A stretch of DNA of 64,000 nucleotides, taken from the NCBI RefSeq assembly GCF_000226565.1, contig NC_016041.1:2418001-2482000 (forward strand), given 5' to 3'. This DNA comes from Glaciecola nitratireducens FR1064 (GTDB lineage: Bacteria > Pseudomonadota > Gammaproteobacteria > Enterobacterales > Alteromonadaceae). Made by a program: the position numbers and the translations under genes. Below the pieces are notes generated by a model. The model had not been told where the DNA came from, searched no databases, and saw nothing but the letters and a program-made list of their open reading frames with translations. Positions 18,985-27,880 of this stretch are shown in pieces (the first letter of the stretch is position 1; the number at the start of each line of letters is the position of its first letter).

Positions 18985-19341
18985 ATGAAGTTAACACAAC
19001 TACTGATTGTCATTGCAATGATATTATCTACCTCGGCTTGTAAAAACTGGATATATCGCATCGATGTACCTCAGGGCAATTATCTTGACGATAGAGACGT
19101 CAAAAAGCTCCGGATCAGTATGACCAAAGAACAAGTAATATATGTGCTAGGGCGCCCAGTCGTAGAAGACTCATTTGATGAAGACACTTGGTACTATATT
19201 TATGAAATGAAGCGAGGAATGAGTAAACGCGGAGAAGACTTTAAGAAAGATCTGATCATCAGTTTCGAAGATGGAAAACTGATAACAGTTGAAGGCGACT
19301 TTGAACTATCCGAAGACTTTAATGTTCCGTTAGACGCCTAG
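18985..19341 (+). CDS. bamE: Outer-membrane assembly lipoprotein BamE
   Basis: A 118-residue lipoprotein (lipobox STSAC, Cys19) of the BAM complex that folds outer-membrane beta-barrels. The SmpA/OmlA domain shows YRIDVPQGNYLDD, LRISMTKEQVIYVLGRPVV and DTWYYIYEMKRG, all family hallmarks. It follows recN as in many gammaproteobacteria and ends only 7 bp from the convergent diguanylate cyclase gene. Confidence 0.96.
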   Translation: MKLTQLLIVIAMILSTSACKNWIYRIDVPQGNYLDDRDVKKLRISMTKEQVIYVLGRPVVEDSFDEDTWYYIYEMKRGMSKRGEDFKKDLIISFEDGKLITVEGDFELSEDFNVPLDA

Positions 19342-19348
19342 TCTTTCG

Positions 19349-20461
19349 TTAACCCTCCAAATCAGCGGCTGAAAAAACCATATTTCGGCCGTTTTCTTTC
19401 GCTTTATAAAGCGCCTCATCGGCCTGCTCGAATAGCTTATTTTTAATGACTATAGCAGGCATGCTTTTGTCAATTTTTGAAGTAGCGTTGCCAATGGACA
19501 CTTCAACGTCGTAAAGCTGAATATCGGTTAGAATATCTTGACACACTTTCATGACTTCTTGTTTGCTTGCATCGTACATCACTATAGTAAATTCATCGCC
19601 AGCAAAACGACACGGAAAATCATGCTCACGTCTGCATACTGACCTTAGTGTTTTTCCAAGCTTAGATAAACAATCATCACCATAAGCATGACCGTATTTA
19701 TCATTTATTTCTTTAAAATTATCTATGTCAATAATGACCAGTGACACTTCTTTATTTTCTACTTTGCCCTGCTGTATTAAATGTAATGTTTGCTTAACAA
19801 AGTACCGATTATTTTTTAAACCGGTCAAGCGGTCTGTGATCGAATCACCATAAAATTGTTGGATCATGTTGTAGTTATCTGTCAACAACCGTTGAAAACT
19901 AGCGTGCACAATCAAACAAAGTGTGGCTACACATGTATAAACACTAATCTGAAAAACATGTGCTATAACAAAGCCTTCAACAAGGGAAGTAACGAAAAAC
20001 AAAACAACAATTAAAAATATACTGACCATTGTTGCATGCAATATGGGCAAGGAAATCATTAGACAACCAAATAAAATAATCAGCACAAAACCCAGTTCAG
20101 AGAACTCGCTAACACCACTTCCTCTGGCTAACGCATACACGAATACATTCACTAGGCCGGTTGCTAAATATATCGTTGTATTGAGGCTTATATATGCGCG
20201 AGTCGATGATATTGGTTTGGTCCAATGAACATAAACCGCGATACAAAGTGGAATTAGCACAAATAAAACTCTTGCCGGAATAGTTGTCGAATACAATTCG
20301 GAAGGAAAACGAAAAAAGTCGAGTGCCGTAAAGCCAGAATAGGAGAGTAAGCCTACAAGGAAAGACCACTTTTTAAAACCCAAAGTCGATTTTGCAAGAA
20401 AAATATCTAACTCTGCATCTGGACTTTGATGAATAGCTCGCTTTGATGCTTCAGTAGTCAC
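19349..20461 (-). CDS. Membrane diguanylate cyclase (GGDEF)
   Basis: A 370-residue protein with a hydrophobic N-terminal half (about six helices, residues 33-200) and a C-terminal GGDEF domain (DSITDRLTGLKNNRYFVKQ onward). The active-site loop is AGDEF (287-291), a common functional variant. An RxxD inhibitory site (REHD, 278-281) lies exactly five residues before it, so product feedback by c-di-GMP is expected. The start is GTG, 4 bp after the fimV stop, so it may be co-transcribed with fimV. It should make c-di-GMP at the inner membrane; its input signal is unknown. Confidence 0.93.
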   Translation of the reverse strand: MTTEASKRAIHQSPDAELDIFLAKSTLGFKKWSFLVGLLSYSGFTALDFFRFPSELYSTTIPARVLFVLIPLCIAVYVHWTKPISSTRAYISLNTTIYLATGLVNVFVYALARGSGVSEFSELGFVLIILFGCLMISLPILHATMVSIFLIVVLFFVTSLVEGFVIAHVFQISVYTCVATLCLIVHASFQRLLTDNYNMIQQFYGDSITDRLTGLKNNRYFVKQTLHLIQQGKVENKEVSLVIIDIDNFKEINDKYGHAYGDDCLSKLGKTLRSVCRREHDFPCRFAGDEFTIVMYDASKQEVMKVCQDILTDIQLYDVEVSIGNATSKIDKSMPAIVIKNKLFEQADEALYKAKENGRNMVFSAADLEG

Positions 20462-20465
20462 TCAT

Positions 20466-23400
20466 TCAGCCCCTCAACTGCTTTAATAGCGCTTGCGCTT
20501 CTACTTTTTGCTCAGCAGTGCCTTTTTGCAAAACGTCTTCTAACGCTTCAATTGCAGCCTCATTATCTTCCATATCAATGTATACCTGAGCTAAGTCCAA
20601 ATTGCTCGCTTGATCCGCATCTAAATCAACATCTATTTCGGCTTCGTCATTAAGAAAGTTATCAAGCGACATATCGAAACCTAGTCCCAATTCTTCGTCC
20701 GTAGCAGGTGTTAAATTTTCACTTTCCTGCAGCAAGCTGTCCACATCAATAAAATCTTTTGAGTCTTCTACTTCTGATTCATCAAACAACGCAGTTAAAT
20801 CTAGATCTGGGTTGTCCAACGTTTCAGGAGTAATATCCTCTAAATCTCCTTCGACTTCAAAGTCGTCCAAATCGTCACTCGCCAACTTGTCAATTTCTGC
20901 GGCTGTTTGTTCGTCAGACAAAGCCCCCATTTCCTCTAACAAGGAATCAAAGTCCGCCTCCTCAATTTCACGTAAAACGTCATCTTCTGAATCCGTTTCA
21001 CTATACTCATCTAAGGCTTGCGCAAGCTCACTATCACCCTTAGAGGAACTTAGCTCTGTATCTTCGTCATCATCTAACCAATCGTCTAATCCTGGCAGAT
21101 CTAATAAATCATCGTCTGCGCTAGCATCAGTTTTGCTACTTTCAACATCCGCTTCGTCTTCGCCGATGCTTATATCTTCTTCTGCAGACCCTGCTGGCAC
21201 GCCATTCGACTTGTTTTCACGTTCATCACTGGCAAAGCTAGGAATATCATCCAACGCGAGTTTTGGCTCATCAGCTTCTTGCTCATCTTGCTCTTCATCC
21301 GAAGATGTATCTTCAGAATCCAATCCAGAGAGTTCATTTAAATCCAGAATGTCTGACTCAATGTCGTCAAGCTCAATCTCGTCAAACGCCTCAGTCGAGT
21401 CCAATGCTTTAAGCAAAGCATCATCTAATTCTAGGTTTGCATTTTCATTAGCATCGGCATCGGCAGCAAGAATATCAAGTTCACTATTATCCTCGATGGA
21501 ACTCGCTGATTCTAATTCAGTGTTGTTGCCACTCTCAGCATCAAAATCATCTGCTTCAAGATTGTTTTGCAGCAAATCGTTTAAACTATCATCCAATACC
21601 GAATCAATATCGATGTTATCTAACTCTTCGAGTTCATCGGCAACTTCTTCATGCTGCTCAAAATCAATTGTACCGGTTTGTAGGTCGTTCAAGCTATCTT
21701 CTAATGTTGAGTTGACCCCTTCTTCAACATCCTCTTCTTCAACAGCCTCTTCTTCTAAGGGTTGAGTCAATAGTTCTTCAATATCTGCATCTATATCTTC
21801 GTCAGGCTGTTCAGCACCTAGTTCACTCAACAGCTCATCAGTAAGAGGATCATCAATTTCTTGGTCTTCTAGACCATGAGATGCATCCTCGTCTTCTGCA
21901 TTTGCAATGGCATCTGCAATATCATCCTCAAGGCCTTTCGTCAGCTCATCTAGCGGACGAATAGATTTTTGCTGGTCTGAAGAAGCAATATTGGCTTCAG
22001 GATCTTGCAGAGTAGTGTCATCATCAGCGTTATCGTCATCAACGAAGTTATTGTTTGCTAGCTCTTCCTCAAAAGATTCTGTTAACGATTTAATTTCACT
22101 ATTTTTTTCTGAAATTTCAGATCGAATCTGTTCAATAATATTTTCGTCAATATCTCCAGAACGATTCAGCGAAATGCCCTCAGGCAAATCGCCGTTTGAT
22201 ACATTTTGTTCCAGCAAGTCATCAATATCTATTTCAAGCTGCTCATCATCAGACCCAGACGCAGCCTCCGCTGCAGCAAAACTCTCAGCGAATGAATTAT
22301 CGTCGTCGGCGTCCTCGTCGCTTTCGCGCAGCTGCTTGTTCGCATCAGCTTCAACTTGTCTAATATCAACACCTTGCTCGTCAAGTATGCTGTCAATATC
22401 GACTTCTTCAAGCTCTGCGTCTGCATCATCTAGCCCATCTAAATCAAAGCTATCGTTGTCATCGAGGGCGATATCTTCGCCTTCTAAATCAAGCAAATCG
22501 TCGTCCAGACTTATGTCGTCGCTATCGAGATCTGCCAACGCATCACTAAGGTCATCCTCCGAGTTTTTATCTCTCTGATCGGGCACCAACATTTCGTCGT
22601 CAATATCACCAAAATCATCAGTATCCAACGCAACTTCGTCGATGGACTCTTCAAGTTCATCGGATAAAATATCGTCCAATAAGTCGTCATCGGATACATC
22701 ACCGCTTTCCAAGATCGCCAACAGCTCATCAGCGTCGTGAGAAACAGAATCATCTAATGTGATATCTTCGGCACCTTCAGCACTCGCGTCGCTTTTTTCC
22801 TTATCGTTGATCGGTTTGCGTAAAATCACGAGAGCAACTAACACAAAAATAAGAAAGAAAGCGACTGTGGCAACAATAATAATGAAAAGTGGTTGCCTGA
22901 TAAGATTGCCAAATGAGCTCTCTTCTTTTGCTTCTTCCTTCATTTTTGTTAGCTTTACAAATTCACGTAATTCCTGAATTTGCGCCGCTTGATCGTCCAG
23001 TTTTGCTTGAAAGTCTTCCGATAATTCAGTTTTAAGCGCAACAATTTCTTCGTCTTTCTTCGCTAACTCGTCAAGCACGACTTTATTTTCATCGATAATA
23101 ATTTGAGTTGCTTGTATGGACTGCTCTAGCTGTTGTTTAAAATCGTTGACGATGCCTGCTTGTTGACGTTTTAGGGAGTTTATTTGCTGTTGAAACTGAT
23201 TCTGTGCGGCGTCTAATTCTTCTTTATTTACCAGAGGGACATCCGGTTTTAAATTCTCAATGTCAGGCGATGTGCTGAGCTCTTGATTAGCACTCCCACC
23301 ACGGCGCCCTGTTGACTGAGTGAACGCACGATCATCCTGCTCAGCTTTAGTTCTCGCTCTTGCTGGGTCAATTCTGGCTATGTAACGATCTGAGGGGAGC

Positions 23401-23699
23401 TTTAACATTGAGCCATTGACCATCGTGTTGAAGTTACGATTTGCAAAAGCACGAGGATTGAGTTCGTATATAGCAAGCATCACCTGATATACGGTGAATT
23501 GCTGATTTTTTCTATATTGCCCAGAAATGGCCCATAAGGTATCTGACTGATCAATGGGTCCATAAACAACCCCTGAATATACATCAGCGGCGTCACGAGG
23601 ACCTTGAATTTGCGTGCCTTGTGCAACTGCATTTGAGACTGCTGAAAAACCTAAAATAGCTACAAATATTGCACGAGTGAGTAATAGAGACCACTGCAT
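20466..23699 (-). CDS. fimV: FimV-like polar hub protein
   Basis: A signal peptide (MQWSLLLTRAIFVAILGF...AVA) is followed by a periplasmic region with the LysM-type FimV motif (GPIDQSDTLWAISGQYR, VYQVMLAIYELNPRAF). A coiled coil, one membrane helix (PLFIIIVATVAFFLIFVLVA) and a very long acidic Asp/Glu/Ser cytoplasmic region come next. The FimV C-terminal TPR end is SNLDLAQVYIDMEDNEAAIE. I prefer ATG 23699 because it begins the signal peptide; the frame extends in-frame up to 23762. FimV/HubP proteins organise the cell pole, type IV pili and chemotaxis arrays. It lies downstream of asd, the usual place, but truA does not follow. Confidence 0.92.
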   Translation of the reverse strand: MQWSLLLTRAIFVAILGFSAVSNAVAQGTQIQGPRDAADVYSGVVYGPIDQSDTLWAISGQYRKNQQFTVYQVMLAIYELNPRAFANRNFNTMVNGSMLKLPSDRYIARIDPARARTKAEQDDRAFTQSTGRRGGSANQELSTSPDIENLKPDVPLVNKEELDAAQNQFQQQINSLKRQQAGIVNDFKQQLEQSIQATQIIIDENKVVLDELAKKDEEIVALKTELSEDFQAKLDDQAAQIQELREFVKLTKMKEEAKEESSFGNLIRQPLFIIIVATVAFFLIFVLVALVILRKPINDKEKSDASAEGAEDITLDDSVSHDADELLAILESGDVSDDDLLDDILSDELEESIDEVALDTDDFGDIDDEMLVPDQRDKNSEDDLSDALADLDSDDISLDDDLLDLEGEDIALDDNDSFDLDGLDDADAELEEVDIDSILDEQGVDIRQVEADANKQLRESDEDADDDNSFAESFAAAEAASGSDDEQLEIDIDDLLEQNVSNGDLPEGISLNRSGDIDENIIEQIRSEISEKNSEIKSLTESFEEELANNNFVDDDNADDDTTLQDPEANIASSDQQKSIRPLDELTKGLEDDIADAIANAEDEDASHGLEDQEIDDPLTDELLSELGAEQPDEDIDADIEELLTQPLEEEAVEEEDVEEGVNSTLEDSLNDLQTGTIDFEQHEEVADELEELDNIDIDSVLDDSLNDLLQNNLEADDFDAESGNNTELESASSIEDNSELDILAADADANENANLELDDALLKALDSTEAFDEIELDDIESDILDLNELSGLDSEDTSSDEEQDEQEADEPKLALDDIPSFASDERENKSNGVPAGSAEEDISIGEDEADVESSKTDASADDDLLDLPGLDDWLDDDEDTELSSSKGDSELAQALDEYSETDSEDDVLREIEEADFDSLLEEMGALSDEQTAAEIDKLASDDLDDFEVEGDLEDITPETLDNPDLDLTALFDESEVEDSKDFIDVDSLLQESENLTPATDEELGLGFDMSLDNFLNDEAEIDVDLDADQASNLDLAQVYIDMEDNEAAIEALEDVLQKGTAEQKVEAQALLKQLRG

Positions 23700-23793
23700 A
23701 GTAATTTTTTCGACTCTCCAATTAAGGGTTGGATACACTAATTGCGTCAAGTTAATAAACACTACTCAGTAACTGACAAAGACAATACTGATA

Positions 23794-23838
23794 CCGATAA
23801 CGCTTTTGACTTAAACTACAGCGTCAAAAGCTTATCGG
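23794..23838. other. Strong hairpin between asd and fimV
   Basis: CCGATAACGCTTTTGAC pairs with GTCAAAAGCTTATCGG across a 12-base loop (23811-23822), with one small internal irregularity. No T-run follows on the minus strand, so it is not a standard intrinsic terminator. It could be a processing site, an attenuator or an operator. Confidence 0.6.
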
Positions 23839-23855
23839 CATCTTCTCACTTAAAT

Positions 23856-24872
23856 TTACAGATAATCCTTTATTAAAGTCTCCGCTATCTGCACGCTGTT
23901 TGTCGCAGCCCCCTTTCTAATGTTATCTGAAACAACCCAGAGGTTTATGCCATGCGAATGCGAAATATCATTTCTAACCCGACCTACGTGCACGCTGTCG
24001 TTGCCACTCGCCGATGAGACTTGCGTTGGAAAATCTTCTGACTTTTCATATAAGGTAATACCAGGAGCATTACGCAGCAAATCTTTCACCGCTTCAGCAT
24101 CTATTTGCTGACGAGTCTCAATGTGAATAGCTTCTCCATGCCCGAAGAAAACAGGCACTCTTACTGCAGTCGCGTTGACCAAAATACTTTCGTCACCCAT
24201 GATTTTTTGGGTTTCCCACACCATTTTCATTTCTTCTTTGGTGTAATCATTATCTAAAAACACGTCAATTTGTGGAATAACGTTGAACGCTATTTGACGA
24301 GAAAACTCTTCACCTGTGACCGCCTTTGCATTTAACAGCTCTGCTGTTTGTCTCGCTAAGGCCTCCATTGCGCTTTTCCCTGCACCAGAAACAGACTGAT
24401 ATGTACACACGTTTATTCTCTCTATCCCAACGGCATCATGGATAGGCTTCAACGCTACTAGCATTTGAATAGTAGAGCAATTAGGGTTAGCAATGATATT
24501 ACGGTTTCTAAAATCTGCCAGGGCATGCGCATTTACTTCTGGTACAACAAGTGGAATATCTGCGTCATAACGGAAGTGAGAGGTATTGTCTATGACAACG
24601 CAACCCGCTTCAGCTGCTATTGGGGCATACTTTGCTGACACACTACCACCGGCAGAAAAAAAGCCAAACTGTACTTTAGACCAATCGAACTCGTCGGCAT
24701 TCAAGACCGTTATTTTTTCACCTTTAAACGTTATCTTGCCTCCCGCTGAGCGCTCGCTCGCAAGTGGGTATAATTTGTTAATTGGAAAATCTCGTTCTTC
24801 CAATAGATCCATCATGGTTTGGCCAACTAAGCCAGTAGCGCCTAAAACAGCAACGTCGAAAGATTGCGACAT
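23856..24872 (-). CDS. asd: Aspartate-semialdehyde dehydrogenase
   Basis: A 338-residue cytoplasmic enzyme reducing aspartyl phosphate to aspartate semialdehyde (EC 1.2.1.11), for lysine, methionine, threonine and diaminopimelate synthesis. The nucleotide site is GATGLVG (11-17). Catalytic Cys132 is in NIIANPNCSTIQM, and other blocks are YQSVSGAGKSAMEAL and VFFGHGEAIHIETR. The intact NCST and the conserved late histidine favour a real Asd over the inactive Usg paralogue found at the same position in E. coli. Upstream is pdxB and downstream is fimV, the usual arrangement. Confidence 0.95.
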   Translation of the reverse strand: MSQSFDVAVLGATGLVGQTMMDLLEERDFPINKLYPLASERSAGGKITFKGEKITVLNADEFDWSKVQFGFFSAGGSVSAKYAPIAAEAGCVVIDNTSHFRYDADIPLVVPEVNAHALADFRNRNIIANPNCSTIQMLVALKPIHDAVGIERINVCTYQSVSGAGKSAMEALARQTAELLNAKAVTGEEFSRQIAFNVIPQIDVFLDNDYTKEEMKMVWETQKIMGDESILVNATAVRVPVFFGHGEAIHIETRQQIDAEAVKDLLRNAPGITLYEKSEDFPTQVSSASGNDSVHVGRVRNDISHSHGINLWVVSDNIRKGAATNSVQIAETLIKDYL

Positions 24873-24919
24873 GAATATATCTCCAAAATAAAATTATGAT
24901 AAGGGTGAAACGAGTATCG

Positions 24920-26068
24920 TTAGTTGGCTATTTTAAACCCTATTGACGCAGCTATTTTTGCCACATTCTTTTTATTAGTTTCGTCTGCTTCTTCAGTGCA
25001 AAATGTCACTTCCGCTGCGCTGAATTCTCGCCTTATCGGGTAGTGTTTTCTAATTGCAGCAAACGCCTTTGATTTTGCCATGCGAGCACGAAAAATACCA
25101 TCATCCTTTTTAATGTCGTACATATACTTAACCAATTGAAATAATTGATTAAAAGAGGAATTAGATGAATTTACCATTGGGTTATTTTCAAAACGAGGAA
25201 GGAATTGCTCTAATTTCAGCTGACTTTGCAAATTTAAATGCTTACAAAAGGCATCGTAGACCATCGACGTTCCTCTCGCCTTGCCTTCCAAAGTATGCCC
25301 AGCAATATGCGCCGTTGCTAGGCGAACGTAAGGAATTAGCTGGTGATTAATGAATGGTTCATTTTCCCAAACATCTAACACAACGTTTAGATGCTGACCC
25401 AAGCTGTAGCAGTTGAGTAAAGCATCATTGTCGATAACTTCACCACGGCATGCATTAATGACGTACTGATGCGCAGATAAAGTTAATAATTGCTCCTTAC
25501 CCAGCATGTGTAATGTAGGATGCTTACCTTTCGATGTAAGAGGCGTGTGCAGGCAAATTATGTCAGCTTGCAGAGCATCGGTGAGGTCCACGAATGATCT
25601 TCGGTCACCTGCTTCTTGCAGCGGTGGGTCGCACAAAACATAGTTTAATTGCAAACCATCTAAAATTTGAGAAAGTGCTGTGCCGACATTTCCGGCTCCA
25701 ATTATCGCTACTTTCTTATCGAAAGGATTAAAATTATCTTCATGCGCAAGTTGGAGAATTGCGCCTATAACATATTCAGCAACGGCTACTGCGTTACAAC
25801 CACCCGCCGCGTACCAAGTTATACCGCTACGCTCAAGATAATCGACATCAATGTGATTAAAGCCCGCCGTTGCCGTTGCAACAAACTGTAACTTATTCGC
25901 TTTTTGCAGTAATTCTGCTGTTACTTTAGTTGTCGAACGAACAAACAATGCGTCAACATCAACAAGCGCTTCGCTGTTTAAACTACCTAACTCAAAAGCA
26001 TTTGCATCACCTAAACCAGAAAAGAAGGCGTTGGCGTATGGCATTGCAGTGTCATACAAAATTTTCAA
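24920..26068 (-). CDS. pdxB: Erythronate-4-phosphate dehydrogenase
   Basis: A 382-residue NAD-dependent 2-hydroxyacid dehydrogenase of the pyridoxal phosphate pathway. It shows ATATAGFNHIDVDYLE, the Rossmann motif IIGAGNVGTAL, NACRGEVIDNDALL, LDVWENEP and AHIAGHTLEGKARG. I start at TTG 26068 because the protein then begins (M)KILYDTAMPYA, like E. coli PdxB, and GGGGA lies about nine bases upstream. An in-frame extension to 26107 looks non-native. A PdxB dimerisation domain forms the C-terminus. It precedes asd with a gap of 47 bp. Confidence 0.94.
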   Translation of the reverse strand: MKILYDTAMPYANAFFSGLGDANAFELGSLNSEALVDVDALFVRSTTKVTAELLQKANKLQFVATATAGFNHIDVDYLERSGITWYAAGGCNAVAVAEYVIGAILQLAHEDNFNPFDKKVAIIGAGNVGTALSQILDGLQLNYVLCDPPLQEAGDRRSFVDLTDALQADIICLHTPLTSKGKHPTLHMLGKEQLLTLSAHQYVINACRGEVIDNDALLNCYSLGQHLNVVLDVWENEPFINHQLIPYVRLATAHIAGHTLEGKARGTSMVYDAFCKHLNLQSQLKLEQFLPRFENNPMVNSSNSSFNQLFQLVKYMYDIKKDDGIFRARMAKSKAFAAIRKHYPIRREFSAAEVTFCTEEADETNKKNVAKIAASIGFKIAN

Positions 26069-26145
26069 AGAATAATCCCCATACGTAACTGATAAATAGA
26101 GCCACAAACTTCAGTAAGGGTAAGCTGCCGGTTTGCGTTGAAATA

Positions 26146-26176
26146 AAAAAACCACTCAACATTGAATGGTTTTTCT
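26146..26176 (-). terminator. Intrinsic terminator after fabB
   Basis: On the minus strand AACCATTCAA pairs with TTGAGTGGTT (one mismatch, very short loop) and is followed at once by a T-run. It lies 77 bp beyond the fabB stop and before the pdxB start. Confidence 0.8.
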
Positions 26177-26252
26177 TTATTTTTTCACTTATCTATCAAT
26201 ATGTTAACAACTAACAAAACAACATAGATATGAGAATTTTCTAGATGCAAAT

Positions 26253-27467
26253 CTAAGCGTGATATTTTTTCAACACCAGCGTAGCGTTAGTGCCACCAAA
26301 ACCAAAACTGTTTGACATAACAAGGTCTAGTTTCGCTTCCCTGGTTTCCGTAACAATATCTAAACCTAATGCAGCTTCATCAAGCTTATCAACGTTAATT
26401 GAAGGTGCAATGAAATCATTCTCCATCATCAGGATACTGTAAATCGCTTCGTTCACACCCGCAGCTCCTAGTGCATGACCGGTCATTGATTTTGTCGCAC
26501 TCATAGGCGGACTGTTCTTGCCAAACAGAGTTTGAATTGCTTCCAATTCTTTGACGTCTCCCACGGGAGTTGATGTGCCGTGAGTATTCAAATAATCGAC
26601 TGGCTGGTCAATTCCTTGTAGCGCTTGTTTCATACAACGAACAGCGCCCTCACCCGATGGAGCAACCATGTCATAGCCGTCAGATGTAGCACCGTAGCCT
26701 ACCACTTCCGCGTATATCTTCGCACCGCGAGCTAGCGCATGCTCTAACTCTTCAACAACGACCATGCCGCCGCCGCCAGAACTGACGAACCCATCTCGAT
26801 CCGCGTCGTAGGTGCGTGATGCTTTTGTTGGATCATCGTTATATTTCGTTGATAAGGCGCCCATTGCGTCGAACTGGCTTGATAGAGCCCAATGCAATTC
26901 TTCACCGCCACCGGCGAATACCATATCTTGCTTACCAAGTTGAATCATTTCCAATGCGTTACCGATGCAGTGCGCGCTGGTCGCACAGGCAGAAGAAATG
27001 CTGTAATTTACGCCTTTAATCTTAAACGGTGTTGCCAAACATGCAGAAACAGTGCTGCCCATGCAGCGAGTAACCATATATGGGCCAATGCGTTTAACGC
27101 TCTTTTCACGCAAAGTATCGGCTGATATTACTTGGTTTTCAGAGGAAGCTCCGCCAGAACCTGCAATAATCCCAACTCGTTCGTTCGAATATTGCTCTTC
27201 CGTTAAACCCGCATCTTCTATCGCTTGCTGCATTGCGACAAATGCATAACCTGCAGCATCACCCATAAAGCGCATTGCTTTACGATCAATATGTTCGGAA
27301 AGTTCTATTTTGAGATCTCCCCAAACTTGGCTGCGAAGCCCCATGTCAGCAAACTGTTGTGAAAAGGTAATACCCGAGCGACCCGCTCTTAATGAATCGG
27401 TCACTTCTTCTTTGTTATTGCCTATGCTCGATACGATGCCAAGGCCAGTAATCACTGCTCTTCTCAT
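26253..27467 (-). CDS. fabB: 3-oxoacyl-ACP synthase I
   Basis: A 404-residue condensing enzyme of fatty-acid elongation, needed for unsaturated fatty acids. It begins [16 protein letters not shown]. Catalytic Cys161 is in [15 protein letters not shown], with histidines in [12 protein letters not shown] and [15 protein letters not shown], and [14 protein letters not shown] at the end. Length and order match E. coli FabB (406). It is divergent from mnmC, as in E. coli. A plausible FadR site lies at about -40 of its predicted promoter. Confidence 0.97.
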   Translation of the reverse strand: MRRAVITGLGIVSSIGNNKEEVTDSLRAGRSGITFSQQFADMGLRSQVWGDLKIELSEHIDRKAMRFMGDAAGYAFVAMQQAIEDAGLTEEQYSNERVGIIAGSGGASSENQVISADTLREKSVKRIGPYMVTRCMGSTVSACLATPFKIKGVNYSISSACATSAHCIGNALEMIQLGKQDMVFAGGGEELHWALSSQFDAMGALSTKYNDDPTKASRTYDADRDGFVSSGGGGMVVVEELEHALARGAKIYAEVVGYGATSDGYDMVAPSGEGAVRCMKQALQGIDQPVDYLNTHGTSTPVGDVKELEAIQTLFGKNSPPMSATKSMTGHALGAAGVNEAIYSILMMENDFIAPSINVDKLDEAALGLDIVTETREAKLDLVMSNSFGFGGTNATLVLKKYHA

Positions 27468-27541
27468 TTTTCACCTAATATATTGTTGCGAATTCATTAT
27501 TATTATTGCTCTGCGCGTTATAGTAACGGTTTTAATGACTA

Positions 27542-27558
27542 AAGTGGTCTGATATTTA
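27542..27558. promoter_or_regulatory. Candidate FadR operator of fabB
   Basis: AAGTGGTCTGATATTTA keeps the left half TGGTCNGA of the FadR consensus AACTGGTCNGACCAGTT, but the right half is poor (about 10 of 16 positions). Its centre is about 40 bp upstream of the transcription start predicted from TATAAC (27522-27517). That is where FadR activates fabA and fabB in E. coli. A fadR gene is present in this window. Confidence 0.4.
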
Positions 27559-27731
27559 CAATTTTTAACAAAAAGTTAAACTAACGCTGCCAAATCACTC
27601 TGTTATCGTGCTCACACCAATTTTTTACAAAACTACCATCATTAAGCTTATCAACTAAGCACACGCGTCTAAGACTAGAGAACCTTGCATTTGTTTAGTC
27701 CCTATATCTGCTGTGTCGGCTGATTTTCACA

Positions 27732-27740
27732 TGATATACT
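27732..27740 (+). promoter_or_regulatory. Candidate extended -10 promoter of mnmC
   Basis: TGATATACT is an extended -10 (TGn followed by TATACT). No good -35 is visible. The predicted start would leave a leader of about 135 bases before the mnmC GTG. Confidence 0.4.
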
Positions 27741-27880
27741 AATGAGCGATGCGTCAGGCGGAATCGCCTAAGCAATGCCGAAAATGGATACACAGTAGTT
27801 TTGCTGGTTAACAACGACGCCATTTCAATACGATGTTAGTGAATGGCATTTTTCCCTTTTATATATTTATCAAGTGAGCA

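Larger units (their letters stand above)
27468..27880. other. Divergent fabB/mnmC intergenic region
   Basis: 413 bp without a gene. For fabB I see a -10-like TATAAC at 27522-27517 on the minus strand and a FadR-like half-site upstream of it. For mnmC there is an extended -10 at 27732-27740. A small hairpin, AGGCG-GAAT-CGCCT (27756-27769), lies in the mnmC leader. Confidence 0.6.

Noticed and set aside
20812-22578. Two long serine-rich reading frames on the plus strand inside fimV (20812-21765 and 21907-22578)
   Set aside because: They are antisense shadows of Asp/Glu codons in the acidic FimV region, which read as serine-rich on the other strand. The FimV frame has a signal peptide, membrane helix and family motifs.
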